A stretch of DNA of 64,000 nucleotides. Origin: Polytrichum commune. Lineage: Eukaryota; Streptophyta; Polytrichopsida; Polytrichales; Polytrichaceae. Of this stretch, positions 45,247-57,289 are shown piece by piece. The notes under the pieces are model-generated. The model searched no databases and was not told the origin of the DNA. It saw only the letters and a program-made list of their open reading frames with translations. Every line of letters begins with the position of its first letter. The first letter of the stretch is position 1. The DNA is taken from positions 376,501 through 440,500 of the forward strand of contig OX485807.1 in the NCBI GenBank assembly GCA_950295325.1, read 5' to 3'. The translations under genes and the position numbers were made by a program.

Positions 45247-46990
45247 CTACTCACATTCTACAATACCAGCAAGTTCAAGTAGTCGCATGACCTCATTATA
45301 GGTATATGTAGGTGCATGAATGAACTTGTCACTCTCGTAATCCACCTTGCACAAAAATCTAAACACATAATAAAGATGTTTATAATACACCAATTTTCAT
45401 TTCTTTCCCAATGCATGAGAGGACATTTTCGTGAAATCTGGGCATATGCAATGCGAGATGTCGCCAATTGTGACATGGTAGGTGATATCCTGCTTGGAGA
45501 CAATGTTGATTATCACTCCAAAGCCCGGATATGGAATGGCAGTGACCCCAACCACATAGTAATATTCCATGAGTCCGGTGCTCTCCCATTTATTTTTGTG
45601 ATCCGCCAGCGGTGTTGTTGGATTACGACGCACTGTCTTCCCAAACCTGAATGTAGGGTGGATGTCCGGGTTTGGTGGCATACAAAAATACGAGCAATGG
45701 ATGGGAATAGTTGCGATTGTTGAAAGCCTACGACGAGGGGACAATGACTCCCTCTGCTGTAGTTGAAATTTAGCATCTTCAAATGCCAGAACCTCCTCTC
45801 TCGATAGATTGGTACCTATCTTCACCGGCCACGTGTTGGGTACTATAGGCCAATCCAACACATATTTATTCTTACTGCCACTCACACAACGCTTGATATC
45901 GTCAAGGCAAAACCAAAATTCATATTCTACATTGTTGGGAGAACAAAATTCATTATTGAGCCCTTTGTATGTTGGAGCAGGTGTGCCATGTTTCCCAATC
46001 CGGACTTTGGTATTGCACATAGTCCATATAATGGCCTGCAGTATCCAACATCGTTTGGCTGAGTTGGGTGGCAATATTGCAATGTGCCACTTAGAAGCAA
46101 GACAAACAGTCTCTAACACGGATGTAGTATGAACAACACCATGAATTGCAGAACTCAACGATTCCTCTATGCGTTGACGAGTTGCTCGGGTGTTGGGACG
46201 ATGAATGAAATAGTTCACTTTGTCGAGTTGATGAAAGTCACAATCAACACCCGGTGATAGGTTGAGTTTGCGTTTGGTGGAACCAAAAAGCTCTGACCTT
46301 TCCAATGTACAATCTCTAGTGTTGACGTCTTCTGCCCCTGAATAAGACTTCATGGCATCAGCCAATATTTTTGGATCTCCACACCTGGCAACCGCTTTGA
46401 GTTTCAAGGATGCCGAATCATGACCTTTACCATCAGACACACTTTCAATCATGTCCGGTAATTTACAATTTGCATGAAGGCACGGATCATGTCGTCCACT
46501 GTAGCTTCATATAAACAAGTCATCTTGTTGCCGGACTGTTGGAGCCATTTTTTGTGTACATTCTCTGCATGGTTGCATGTTGGCATTTCCGCAAGTTCTT
46601 TTATTGTCATATCCTATGGACAACACACAAATATGATGATAACACAAATATAAGATATAATAATAGAAGAAAAATGAATGACATTGAATAATGAATTTTG
46701 ATATGTACTTACAAATAGCATATGACCACCCCATTGTCTGTAACGAAAGTGCCAAAAACCCAACCACTCTGAAAGGCCAAGGCAGATCCGGATGAAAACC
46801 ACCAAGAACGAATCACATGATACTTAGTCTCGGTGTCGTCCATTGTTTTCATGTCTTTGTAATTCTTGCATATTTGCTTGTGTTGAAACTGCAAGAATGG
46901 TTTGATATACTTTTGGGTCACCTTATCCAAGCTCACAGACCAACGGAAAAGACATGTACGCTCACATACAACCATGGAGAAATACGCCAC
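45247..46990 (-). pseudogene. SWIM zinc-finger protein gene, frameshifted
   Basis: The longest frame (45397-46452, 351 codons) ends with a SWIM-like motif, YHVTIGDISHCICPDF. The family's C-terminus continues after a frameshift near 45400 as DYESDKFIHAPTYTYNEV and MRLLELAGIVECE, reaching about 45247. Upstream, another exon reads DMTIKELAEMPTCN..WLQQSGNKMTCLYEATVDDM (about 46490-46617), preceded by an intron (donor GTAAGT near 46712, acceptor near 46618). A further 5' exon carries CERTCLFRW (about 46760-46990) with another frame break. SWIM domains in plants occur in MULE transposases and in other proteins; here I cannot tell which. Several frame losses mean it is probably not functional. The last SWIM CxH appears degenerate (WCII). 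Confidence 0.65.
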
Positions 46991-47440
46991 ACAATACGAA
47001 AAAGAAGAACAATCTTCTGAGGCGGAAATGGAGGTAGGTTGTACGAACGAAATGGTAAGAGAATAATTTTAAAATCAAAATAAATTTAGAGGTATGTAAT
47101 GTATACTATATTGTGCATGCCGAGAATACGATTCCAACGGTATATAGCATGAACAAAATGATTTTGTTTTGCATATTCTAGAGCCAAAAAATAATTAGAG
47201 CATCTTAGATTCTTCTAAAATCTTCAAAAAATGAAGATTTTATGCAGGAAATCTAACCATATTAATTTCAGTAGACTTTGGCAATTTATGTAAACTTGAA
47301 ATAATCTCCAAAAATTCTCAAAAACATTGGAGTAAATGACAAGGCTATAATCTATTCACTTGATTTTTTGCGGAAATAAACTAGAATATTTCAAAATGTT
47401 ATAGCAACTCCAGAAAGTGATTCAAATCAAGGTGCATTTC
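46991..47440. other. AT-rich spacer
   Basis: No gene or repeat recognised. Confidence 0.4.
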
Positions 47441-47449
47441 TCTTCCAAA

Positions 47450-48020
47450 TGGGTAGCCGTTAACGGCCACCCTTTCTATGATGTCAACTTCAGTGTTCTA
47501 GTTTAGGGCGGCCGTCAACGGCCACCCTTTGTATGATGCTAACTTCTCTATTCTAGTTTAGGGCAGCCGTTAACGGCCACCCCTTCTAGGGTTTCAGTCT
47601 TCATTTAACAACATAATTTTTTTGAAATAAAATCAGATATATACATATATTTCTTATGTCTGTTCTATCTAAAAGTGTGGCCGTTAACGGCCACCCTTGG
47701 TTGCATCTCAGATTTATTGGTATATGTGTTTCTTTTTTCATGTATATACTCATTTCCGTCATTTTCTGTCCTTCAACAAGGATAGCCGTTAACGGCCACC
47801 CTTATTGAAAAATCAGATTCTTTTCTATATATGTTTCTTTCTTCATGTATAGACTCATTTCCTTCATTTTTTTTTCTTCCAACAAGGGTGGCCATTAACG
47901 GCCACCCTTATTGAAATTTCATATTATTTTCTATATGTGTTTCTTTCTTCATGTATACATTCATTTCCATAATGTTTTGTCCTCCAACAAGAGTGGCCGT
48001 TACCGGCCACCCTTATTGAA
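47450..48020 (+). repeat. Minisatellite with a palindromic core
   Basis: Seven copies of a core close to GGTGGCCGTTAACGGCCACC, with GCCGTTAACGGC starting at about 47456, 47511, 47566, 47680, 47785, 47890 and 47996. Spacing is 55, 55, 114, 105, 105, 106 bp. The longer units carry TTATTGAAATTTCA and GTTTCTTTCTTCATGTATA. Some copies have one change inside the palindrome. Confidence 0.88.
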
Positions 48021-48184
48021 ATTTCAAATTTTTTTGTATATGTGGTTTTCCCTTATGTATACTCTCACTTTTATAAATGTTTTTGCATATTATTTTGGTT
48101 TGTATATGTGATTTCTTTCATATGTATTTATTTATTTTATTTATTTTTGTCTTTCATATGGGTGATATTTTTTGTGCTTTAGAT

Positions 48185-49840
48185 ATGAAAGTTGTACCTC
48201 TTTCTGAAGATCAATTGGAGTTGCAATTGCATGTATTTTTTAAGAAAGAAACTATCAACACATCTTCCCGTCTTGAACGGTTGAGGTATCAACCAAGGGC
48301 AAAATCAAAATTCAACATTCCACTATGTCGAATGGTTGCATTTCCTGTTGTTAGGCATTTTTTGAAAAATAACGTTATGAACCTGACTGCACATTTTGTT
48401 ACTTGTGGTTATATGGAGGGCAATGGAATTTTTTACGTGGCCTTGGAAAACAATGAGGGGAAAACAATAGATATTACCGATGATATCATTGAATCATGAA
48501 GTGAAAATTGGGTACGGACAAATGATGCCTTTGAAAAAATATTGCAAACTGATGAGGACCTCAAAGTTTTCTCTGGCAAAATGTTCATGGTGTGGGACGG
48601 AAATTACCGTTTGCAAGCATGGTTGCACATTATTAATCGAGATCATATACATGATTATGCTTGACATTATGTTGTTGAAAGTATTATTTTGGACGTCAAG
48701 GGAGATATTGCAACCATGTTGGCAGCTTTACATGAAGTGAATTGTTAATTCTTTTATTCTTCTCTTTTTATTTGTTCGGTTCATTTGGTTTTCTTTTTAA
48801 ATTTATTTTTTTATTGTATATTTTTTTCTTGGCTTATCATTGGTTGTTTTATTTTGTCAGGAGGAACCAAAAATCCCATGTTTGTACGAATCTTGTTCAT
48901 AAGTTTTTCCGCATTCAAAGCATTGATGGGCAACCACTTTCATATTTTGAAAAAATTATCTCCAAAGAAGATCTTATTGCCGCTGATGCCAAATAAAAAT
49001 CCAAACATAGGACTTAGTTCACTTTGACTGTTGAGGCTCTTAATGGATTTCTATACTAGGTTATTTTTTCTAAAGTATTATTTGTTTTTAATGGATTTTT
49101 TTTCTCTTGTATATATTTTTTGTTTTATTTTGATTTTGATTTTGATTTCTATAACTATGTGTTTTATTGCATTTTATTTTTATTATGTGTGATTTATCAT
49201 ACTCTTATATGTTTATTCCTTGGTGTAGCAAGAGTTGGGAGATGTTGCTGCTATTGCTCAAAGGAAATTTTTTGAGAAATAGCCTAATCCTGCACATTGG
49301 ACTTCAAGTGCAGTGGATGAATTTGTTTTCAAAGTTGTTGAGAGGGTGAGATTGACTTCCCATTCGGAACTAAAGAAACAACTTCCCATTGCAGATCCTA
49401 AACATTCTCCTATGTTCTTAGAGCAGGTGAAGTCTCTTTATGAAACTCACGATGAAAATCCTGAGATGGCTCAAGAAAAGCTTTGGATGTTAGCAACTTC
49501 GGCAATGGATACATCTATAAATATTAAGTGGCTTGAGAGGTGGAACAATTCACTTGCTCTTCGTGAGGCTCTCAAGTTTCCGAAACCAAAATTCAATAAT
49601 ATAGAGTTTCCTAAGTGGCTTCATAAAGCTACTTGGTGGGCTCAGGTGATAATTTTTTGTCCATGTTTTTATTTTTTTAATATTTTTTCAATCATTCAAT
49701 TTTTCTAATCTTTATTTTGTATTTGGCAGTTGGCTATTGAGACCGAGAAGCTCTTTGATGCTACTGTGGCTGATATGCATGTGTCCATCAACTATCTTCC
49801 AGATAGTATGGATCCTTTACCCACTATTTTTTATTTTTGA
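48185..49840 (+). pseudogene. Broken multi-exon gene, family unknown
   Basis: Exon 1 from ATG 48185 reads MKVVPLSEDQLELQLHVFF and continues past a TGA at 48497 (SENWVRTNDAFEKIL...MVWDGNYRLQAW) and a second TGA near 48661 to about 48735. After an intron (acceptor TTTTGTCAG near 48860) comes HKFFRIQSIDGQPLSYFEK with one stop near 48994. A third exon from about 49229 (QELGDVAAIAQRKFFEK, a stop, then AVDEFVFKVVERVR...KWLHKATWWAQ) ends in a GTGATA donor at about 49646. A fourth starts after TTTGGCAG near 49730 (LAIETEKLFDATVADM). Coherent exon junctions with at least four in-frame stops show a once-real gene. I do not recognise it. Confidence 0.65.
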
Positions 49841-50499
49841 TATTTGATTTCCAAGAACTTCAACAATTTAAACCTACTACCCGATTTATATCTACAATCC
49901 ACTTTTGTTGTTCTTTATGTTTTGGACTTCGTAAATGTCACCCTCATGATGGTGTTATGATGTATTCAAATTTTACATTGATGTGTATTATAGTGAGACA
50001 TTCTAACGTGCTACACTTGTTTTCAACATGAGTTTGCTTACACATTGTCTCCAATTATATAATTATTATCTCAACAATTGAATGTATATTAGTTCATTTT
50101 TAGTACAAAATTGTTATAGCAACATTCTCATTTGTTGTTCATTTGGACTATAGACCCTTACATGTAATTTTACAGTCATAGGCCCCCAACGGATTTACAA
50201 ACCATAACCGGGAAAAAATTGAAGGCTCACAAGTTCACACTCGCATGCTCACATACTAGCAACCCCGAGTCGTGTACATATTGGTCTTTTTCATTGCTCA
50301 CTACTTGCAATCTAGCATTCATATTGTTTGTCCTCCCCAATCTTCTTATTATTGAACCCTAAAAATTTGTTTCTTTAGGCCACGGTTATAGGATACTAGG
50401 GGTCTTATTACCAAATATTTTGTTTTCTTCACCGCTCACAAATTACCGCTCGTCGCTCACCGCTCACTGCTCACCACTCACAAGATAGCACTCCCCGTT
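49841..50499. other. AT-rich spacer
   Basis: No gene. A CCGCTCACTGCTCACCACTC repeat lies at about 50440-50490. Confidence 0.4.
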
Positions 50500-50569
50500 C
50501 AATAGCCAATCACATATTTTACAAGGCCTTGTACGTGACGACTTCATGGTCCATGGTGTAAACAACCCC
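50500..50569. mobile_element. 3' end fragment of the Tourist-like element
   Basis: ACGACTTCATGGTCCATGGT followed by GTAAACAACCCC matches the right terminus of the copy at 61015-61548. Confidence 0.6.
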
Positions 50570-52770
50570 TCATTACTCTTGGTTGATTACCAAATTAAGT
50601 GATGACTTTGACTTGATTTTGGGATATAATTGGTTGAATAAGCATAGAGCCCACTTTGATCATGGTTCTAAAGTTTGTATATTGCATAAAGGCAACAAGA
50701 AATTGCAATTCAAGTCTAGTAACAAATAAGAAGGCTTTGCAATTCAAGAGAGGAGTAAAGAAAGGTTGTACACCTAACCTCATTCATTTGAAAGAGGTAG
50801 CCAATAAATAATCATCTTTAAGGTTGGAAGATAACCTTGTAGGGTCTTTGGCAAAAGAATAATTCAGCCCACACCCATAGGGCTTCTACTAGAGAGAGAG
50901 ATGGCCCATACTATATCATTAGAAGAAGGTCATAAACCACCTCTTAGACCTATCTAGGAACTCGGTCCTTTGGAGATGGAAGAAGCCAAACAACAAATTA
51001 CATAATATATCCATAAAGGGTCGATAAAACCAAGCTTATGGATCACCTTATGCATCACCAATCTTATTTGCTAAGAAGAAACATGGTGGACCAAGAATAA
51101 TGATTGATTATAGAGCTTCGAATAAAGTAACCACAAAGAATCGATATCCATTGCCAAAAATTGATGATCTATTTGACCAATTGGTCAGATTTTGTGTGTT
51201 TAGTTATTAGATTTGGTTCATGATTATCATCAAATTCAAATTTTGGAATAAGATGAACTTAGCTAAGACTACATTTAGAGTGCCTTTTGGCCATTAGCAA
51301 TTCAAAGTTTTGGATTTTGGATTGACCAATGTGCACTTATAACTTTCCAAGGGGTGACAAATAGAAAATTTCAAAAACACTTGGGAATTTTTGAGTTGGT
51401 ACATCTTGATGATATATTGGTTCTTTCAAAGACACAAGAAGAACACCTTGAGGATTACACATACTATTCAATAGACTATGTGAAAAAAAATTATATGCTA
51501 TATTGGGTAAGTGTCACTTTACAAAGAGTGAGTTAGAATACCTTGGCCATGTGGTGGGTGAGGACGATATTAAGGTTGACCATCGAAAGATTGATACGGT
51601 GACACGATGGACAAGGCTCATAGATGTAAGTCAATTACATTCATTCTTGGGTCTTAGTAATTATTTCCATCAAATTATTCAAGGTTATTCAATCTTAGTC
51701 GCTCTTTTGTATCATCTGACAAATGTGAAGTCATTTAGACTAATCAATGTCAAGAGTCTATTGAAGGGGTTAAGTATGTGTTAACTCACGCGCCCATTTT
51801 GATTTGACCAATATTTGATGAAAGATTTGAAGTCATATGTGATGTTTCCTTGTTGGAACTTGGGTATATGGGCAGTTTTATAGTAGAAAGGTAGGCCAAT
51901 TGCATTTGGGAGACACAAGCTTACACATGAAAAATAAATTATTCCATGTTGAACAGAAAGTAACAATTGTTATGCGTGCCTTACGAATATGGCGTTATTA
52001 TCTAGAAGGTTCAGAATGTGTAGTGATCATAGATCACAATCCATTAACCTAAGTAAAGTCACAACAAAATATGTCAAGGTGTCATGCTTGGTGCTTAGAG
52101 TATTTGGAGCAAAAATTTCATTATATGTGGGAGTATCATCTTAGGAGAAGCAACATTACCGATCCATTAAACATGAAGCCATTATATTAAAAGTGGGTTA
52201 GATTAGCCTCACTGACATGAAGCACTTCAAGTTGTAGCTTCCAATCAGTGGTGCCCAACATTGGAAGGAGTGCTCCCATGGAGATCACCAACACTTAGAA
52301 AAGTCCTCTTGGGTTTGACAATGAATTCTTGAATAAGATCATTGCATGATATGCTTTATACCCGTGGTTAAAAACCTAGTTAATTTAGAAGATTTTATGT
52401 TCAAAGATGGCATTTGGTGGTACTAAGATGCAATTGTAGTACTTGATGTGGGTTTCCTTTGTATACTCTTTGAATGTCATGATACTTTTCATAGTAAACA
52501 TATGGGTATTGTGAAGACCTTAAAGCAAGTTGAGACCAGTGTTTCATGACCATAGTTGAGGGATGATTATGAATACATGTGATCTATGTCAACATAGTAA
52601 AGCCTCAACAACAAAATTTTGGAAAAATGTGGAAATATGTTAGCTTTGGTTTTGTCACTATATTAACTCTCACTAAATAAGTGCACAATTCAATATTGGT
52701 GTGTGTGGATAAATTGAGCGAGACGGCTTATTTTATAGCCACAATGACCACACCTATTGCATAAGAGACA

Positions 52771-53179
52771 CCCGGGGAGGTCACTCCATTGTCAAGTTGA
52801 AAACCATGTGCGAAAGAAAAAAATCTACTTTTTCTAAGTTGCATCAACAAAATGGGTCAAACTTTTATCAAAAAAATTTATGAGTACATATACATGGTAT
52901 CTATTACATAGTAAAAATTAATAACCAAATTTGATAATTTGTATTTTCTAGAAAACATACCGTTTCTAACTAGAATGACGCAGAATTGAACTAAACAAAT
53001 TACTAGAAAAAATGGAGATGACTAAATATTTCAAAAAAATATACAAAAGATATTATCAATGGATATGTATATATAGAAAAATATCATAATTTTAAAAATT
53101 ATTTATGGCATATAATATAGGGGTAGCAAACTTCTTTCGCACATGGTTTTCAACTTGACAATGGAGTGACCTCCCCGGG
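52771..53179. mobile_element. MITE (409 bp) with ~48-bp perfect TIRs and 8-bp TSD
   Basis: Ends CCCGGGGAGGTCACTCCATT and its reverse complement. The inverted repeats match without difference for about 48 bp. The flanks are AAGAGACA at 52763-52770 and 53180-53187. The 8-bp TSD suggests hAT, although the termini are not the usual CAGGG form. The AT-rich centre has no ORF. It sits inside the integrase region of the old gypsy remnant. Confidence 0.92.
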
Positions 53180-54101
53180 AAGAGACATCAATGTTATTCA
53201 TAGACCTTGTGTATAAGCATCATGGTCTACTTGAAAAACTAGTTAGTAATCGAGATACTCGATTTACTACTCATCTTTTGGGTTGCACTATATAGTGTTC
53301 TAGGCACAAGACAAGCTATGTTGCAACTTTTCATCCTCAAACAAATGGGCAAATGGAGAGAGTTGATAGGATTCTAGAAAATATACTAAGGCAATATGTT
53401 GGTCCAACTCAAGATGATGAGATCTTTATTTATCGTTGGTTGAGTTTGCATACAATAATGTTTGGCGAGAATCGATTCAAAGCACTTAGTTTATGTTGGA
53501 TCATGGTCATCATCCCTTGACACCTTTGAATATTGGGATCATCAAGTGTCATATCCCTATTGCAAAGGACTTAAGGTAGATGGGTCTTAAGTGGCTAGAT
53601 TTTCTTATGGACCCCTAGATTCGGTTGGTATGTGGTTCGGTGAGGATCAAAGAACAAACATCATGAAGACACGTGTTTAAAAAAGATTGGATATCTTCAA
53701 AAATTAATAACTACTCTACACTCAATAGTGAACATAATTGGAAGGACCTATATATCCCAATTAAGAAATCAACAAACATGTATTGTTGATAACCATAACT
53801 AAATTAGGGTAGGTATGATTTTCAATCCGGTTTTGGCGTATGTTTCATCATAGATTTGCTAATGCAACATGAGTGTGGTTGTGTAAATCCAATTGGTAGA
53901 AGTTGGAGAACATGAAAAACAAACCAAATAACACCCACATACCCTAGTGCAATCAACGTATAGTATTATGTGAGAGGCTAATCATAAGGAGCATTTGCTA
54001 GCGGCATAAAATAAAGAGAATCGGTCCTATGCTGATACAAAGAGATGTGAAATCTCTTTTGATGTTGAAATTCATGTGTTGTTGAGTACATCTAACATTA
54101 A

Positions 54102-54631
54102 CGCCCCCTTCCCACTTGACTTTAGCTAAGCCTAAAAGTTGGTTCTTAAAAAGACGGCCTTCACACCATCGACACTATCTAGTTTCGAGCCTAGTTGGCA
54201 CATGATGTGGCATGATGGTTTAAAAGTGGAGGTTTCAAGCCTCAACCACCGACCCTCCCATCGGTGCCTAGACATGACGCAAGAATGTAGGACCCTTAAA
54301 AGTGTCGCCTCCTACCCTTGCGATTGGTTGCTTTTAGTCTTAGCTACGAGGGCGCAAGGAGCTGCATTAACAAAAACCAATGGTAAGATAGATGAGCAGT
54401 AAGGCATTTGGGGATGGGATAAAAAAAAATATCCAACATGTCATTGCTTGGTAGATAATACCAATGAACATGTGTGAAAAGTACTTGGCTAAAACCTACT
54501 CGAAAATCTCTGGAGCAAGTTCTTGTAGGTGCATTGGGATAGCCGGATACCTCCGCTATAACCAAGAGAACTTTACCCGGTTTTTAAGAAAGACTTTGAT
54601 TATTTGGTAACGTCAGGTGGGAAGGGGGCAC
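54102..54631. mobile_element. TIR element (530 bp) in the gypsy remnant
   Basis: Termini GCCCCCTTCCCACTTGAC and, at the other end in reverse complement, GCCCCCTTCCCACCTGAC. The flanking direct repeat is ACATTAA (54095-54101 and 54632-54638). The gypsy C-terminal coding similarity stops before it and resumes after it. An internal 87-codon frame has no recognised domain. Confidence 0.8.
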
Positions 54632-54770
54632 ACATTAATGATAGTGGAAGCAAGAAAGTTTCTACCTAGATAGATTGGTCCTTTTAAGGCATTGAAAAAG
54701 GGTGGGCAAAGTGGCTTACATATCAGTGGAATGTAACATTAATTTATGAGGAATCGTTCTTGAGTCTCCT

Positions 54771-54906
54771 CATCTCAGTTCTCCCCCAAATCGGAAGTGA
54801 AATGTGTAACTTACAGACAAATCTCCATCATGAACTCCTCATCTCAGTTCTCCCCCAAATTGGAAGTGAAATGTGTAACTTACAGACAAATCTCCATCAT
54901 GAACTC
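54771..54906 (+). repeat. 68-bp tandem duplication
   Basis: Two nearly identical copies of a block starting CTCATCTCAGTTCTCCCCCA (54771-54838 and 54839-54906), with one C/T difference seen. Confidence 0.9.
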
Positions 54907-55224
54907 CTGTGTGAAAATGAGTTATTGGGCTCTTCTAATTGCAAGCAGTCCCTGCTCTGTGAAAGTTATTAATAGCAGCTGGGAGCCGGAGGTCAAAGTG
55001 TTTTCTGGGGGTGATATTGTGGGAGTGCCATAATCACAAATTGAGGTAAGTCACCAACTCACTTGAAGTTCACTCGTGTGAACACTTTGGCCTCTGCAAA
55101 TATTGAGTTGTTTATGGCAATTTGAGAACAATTTTTTTTGCCAAGTGGAAATAACCCGCTCCCAGTAGAACAAGAGCCACGAGCCACAACCATTAAGCAA
55201 GGATGTTGAAAAAAGACACATTAG

Positions 55225-55358
55225 TACACCGTTTATGGTATTTAGTTTCACGTACACTATTTGCGAAGGGCCTCAACTATATATGCCTAGATGTCTCAAA
55301 GTATAGTTTAGGCCCTTCGCAAAGAGTGTACGTGGCACTATACACCATAAACGGTGTA
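55225..55358. mobile_element. 134-bp hairpin MITE
   Basis: Almost entirely an inverted repeat. TACACCGTTTATGGT and CACGTACACT..TTTGCGAAGGGCC on the left return in reverse complement on the right, leaving a short loop around ATATATGCCTAGATG. The termini TA-CACC...GGTG-TA suggest a TA target, as in Tc1/mariner-type elements. It looks like an internally deleted member of the 59199-59738 family. Confidence 0.8.
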
Positions 55359-56182
55359 GCACATTGTAATACTTTAGATGATAGTCTTGCGTTTTATTAT
55401 GCAAGGGGAAGTCATTTTTGAGAGCACTAATGGGAAGTGACATGTGTTTACATTTTCATGTGCAAGAGGAAGATATTCTTGAGCGTACTAATGGCACGTG
55501 TCATTTGTGTACACTTTGGTCAACTTGTAGACGACTGTGTAACATAGGCATGCACCTCGTAACCCTATTGAACATTCTTATACCAAGATATTAGTAAGTG
55601 CACTTGAACACCAAGTGTCATGAGGCGAAACTTATGGTGAAGTTGTTAATTATTAGTTTAATCTAGCATATACCTCAGATAGGGTAAGTCACACCATTAC
55701 GCATGTGACACTAAATACCATAAAAGGTGTAGCACATTGAGATACTTTAGATGGTAGTCTTGCACTTTAGTATGCAAGGGGAAGATATTATTGAACATTC
55801 TAATGCCAAGTGTCGTGTGTTCACAATTTAATATGCAATAGGAAGATATTCTTGAGCATACTAATGGCAAGTGTCAATTGTGTACACTTTAGTCAACTTG
55901 TAGACCATTGTGTAACATAGGCATGCACCACATAATTGTACTTTCAGTCCCATTAGCCTTTTCATAGTCACGGACTTTAAATCAATTTCATTCCATGTCA
56001 TCTCATTCACAACCTTATTGAACATATTCATGCCAAAATATTAGTAAGCACACTTGAACGCCAAGTGACATGAAACAACACTTATGGTGAAGTCGTTAAT
56101 TATTAGTTTAACCTAGGATACGCCTCAAAATAAGATAAGTGACATTATTATGCGTGCGACACTAAATACCATAAATGATGTA
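55359..56182. mobile_element. Two tandem right halves of the TACACC MITE family
   Basis: Copies at 55359-55731 and 55732-56182 both begin GCACATTG.AATACTTTAGAT or a close variant and end GACACTAAATACCATAAA followed by GGTGTA or GATGTA. The second holds an extra ~75-bp stretch around CACGGACTTTAAATCAATTT, which also appears near 63240. Confidence 0.75.
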
Positions 56183-56517
56183 ATTGCAGGTAAAAATGAT
56201 GCATACTCCTCATGCACATGCCGCTAGCAATAGCTTGAGTGTGTGGAACAATCTGTTGAGGATTGGGAAGCTTTGACTCCAGAACTATCACTACTAGGAA
56301 AGGGGGGTCCATTTGCACACCACAAGGACAGTAAAATCAACACTTTCCTGCAACCAAAACACATGTCATGAAGGTTGCAGCCACTGTGGACACCGTGTCA
56401 TCCTGGAACAGTCCTATTATCTAACACAGACGTGATGTCAGAACCATGCCGTGATTTTAGCAAGTAGTTTTTGCTGCGGCGATAAATTATGATTATGGGT
56501 AAAGTTCAAAGGTAATT

Positions 56518-56560
<43 letters not shown>

Positions 56561-56736
56561 ACCATATATGGATGGTTGGTAGGTCCGCACCTTCTAACCC
56601 CTCCCAGGTAGGTATAACATTCAACCTATAACTCACCTACAAGAATAGGCTACCTACCACTCACCTAGGTGGCAAGGCCAAGGGGTTCAAACCTTGCACC
56701 TTGTGACACCCACACATGTGCCTTAGCCACTAATAA
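56183..56736. other. Spacer with a TA microsatellite
   Basis: (TA)n at 56522-56553. Otherwise no gene or repeat recognised. Confidence 0.6.
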
Positions 56737-57286
56737 GGGGCACTTTATATTAGGGCCCATTTCTAGGGCCCGTTTCCAAACCCTAGGCATCAAACAATGA
56801 GAGTGTTTAGATTGCCCAAATGGGCCCTAATATGGGCCCAAGGGCTTTATATTGAGAGACGGCCCACTTCTCCTAAAGCTTACGTGGCGGGTGACATGGC
56901 AACGTTTTGGAGGGAAAGTAATGGGCCGATGCCAAACAATTGGGTCAAGGGTTTATGGAGACCCACTTCGCACCTTCGGCCCACTTCACCCAACGTCCGT
57001 CATATAGTCATTTATGACTTTATGACTTTATGACTTTATGGTTTTATGACTTTATCATGACTTTAGTTCAAGCAAGGGCATAATTTATTTAAGCCCAAGT
57101 GGGCCGTGGATTGGGCCTTACAATATAAAGTCCCTAGGCCCATTTGGAAGGCCCACTTTAAAGTAGAATTCCAATTTGGGCCTATGGACTTTATATTGCA
57201 AGGCCCATTCTATGGCCCACTTTGTAAAGTAGGGCTAAAGTTAAGGCCCACTTCAACTCCAAATGGGCCCCAATATAAAGTGCCCC
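56737..57286. mobile_element. Tourist-like (PIF/Harbinger) MITE, 550 bp
   Basis: Terminal inverted repeats GGGGCACTTTATATTAGGGC and, in reverse complement at the right, GGGGCACTTTATATTGGGGC. The direct repeat TAA flanks it at 56734-56736 and 57287-57289. The interior is full of GGCCCA/TGGGCC motifs next to ACTTTATATTG, and has a TATGACTT simple repeat at about 57010-57060. It has no transposase. Confidence 0.85.
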
Positions 57287-57289
57287 TAA

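Larger units (their letters stand above)
50590..54760 (+). pseudogene. Old Ty3/gypsy polyprotein remnant, interrupted by two insertions
   Basis: A plus-strand pol with many stops and frameshifts. A protease end (LILGYNWLNKHRAHFD) lies near 50610. RT pieces with HLDDILVLSKTQEEHLED lie near 51400 and CHFTKSELEYLGHVV near 51510. Decayed RNase H lies near 51830-52050. An integrase zinc domain (YMCDLCQHSKAS) lies near 52575. Integrase core pieces with LVSNRDTRF lie near 53245 and FHPQTNGQMERVDRIL near 53327. C-terminal pieces LLSTSNIN lie near 54075 and IGPFKALKKVGKVAY near 54680. The LDDIL and HPQTNGQ forms look like chromovirus-type pol, which separates it from elements 1 and 2. TIR elements sit at 52771-53179 and 54102-54631. 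Confidence 0.85.
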
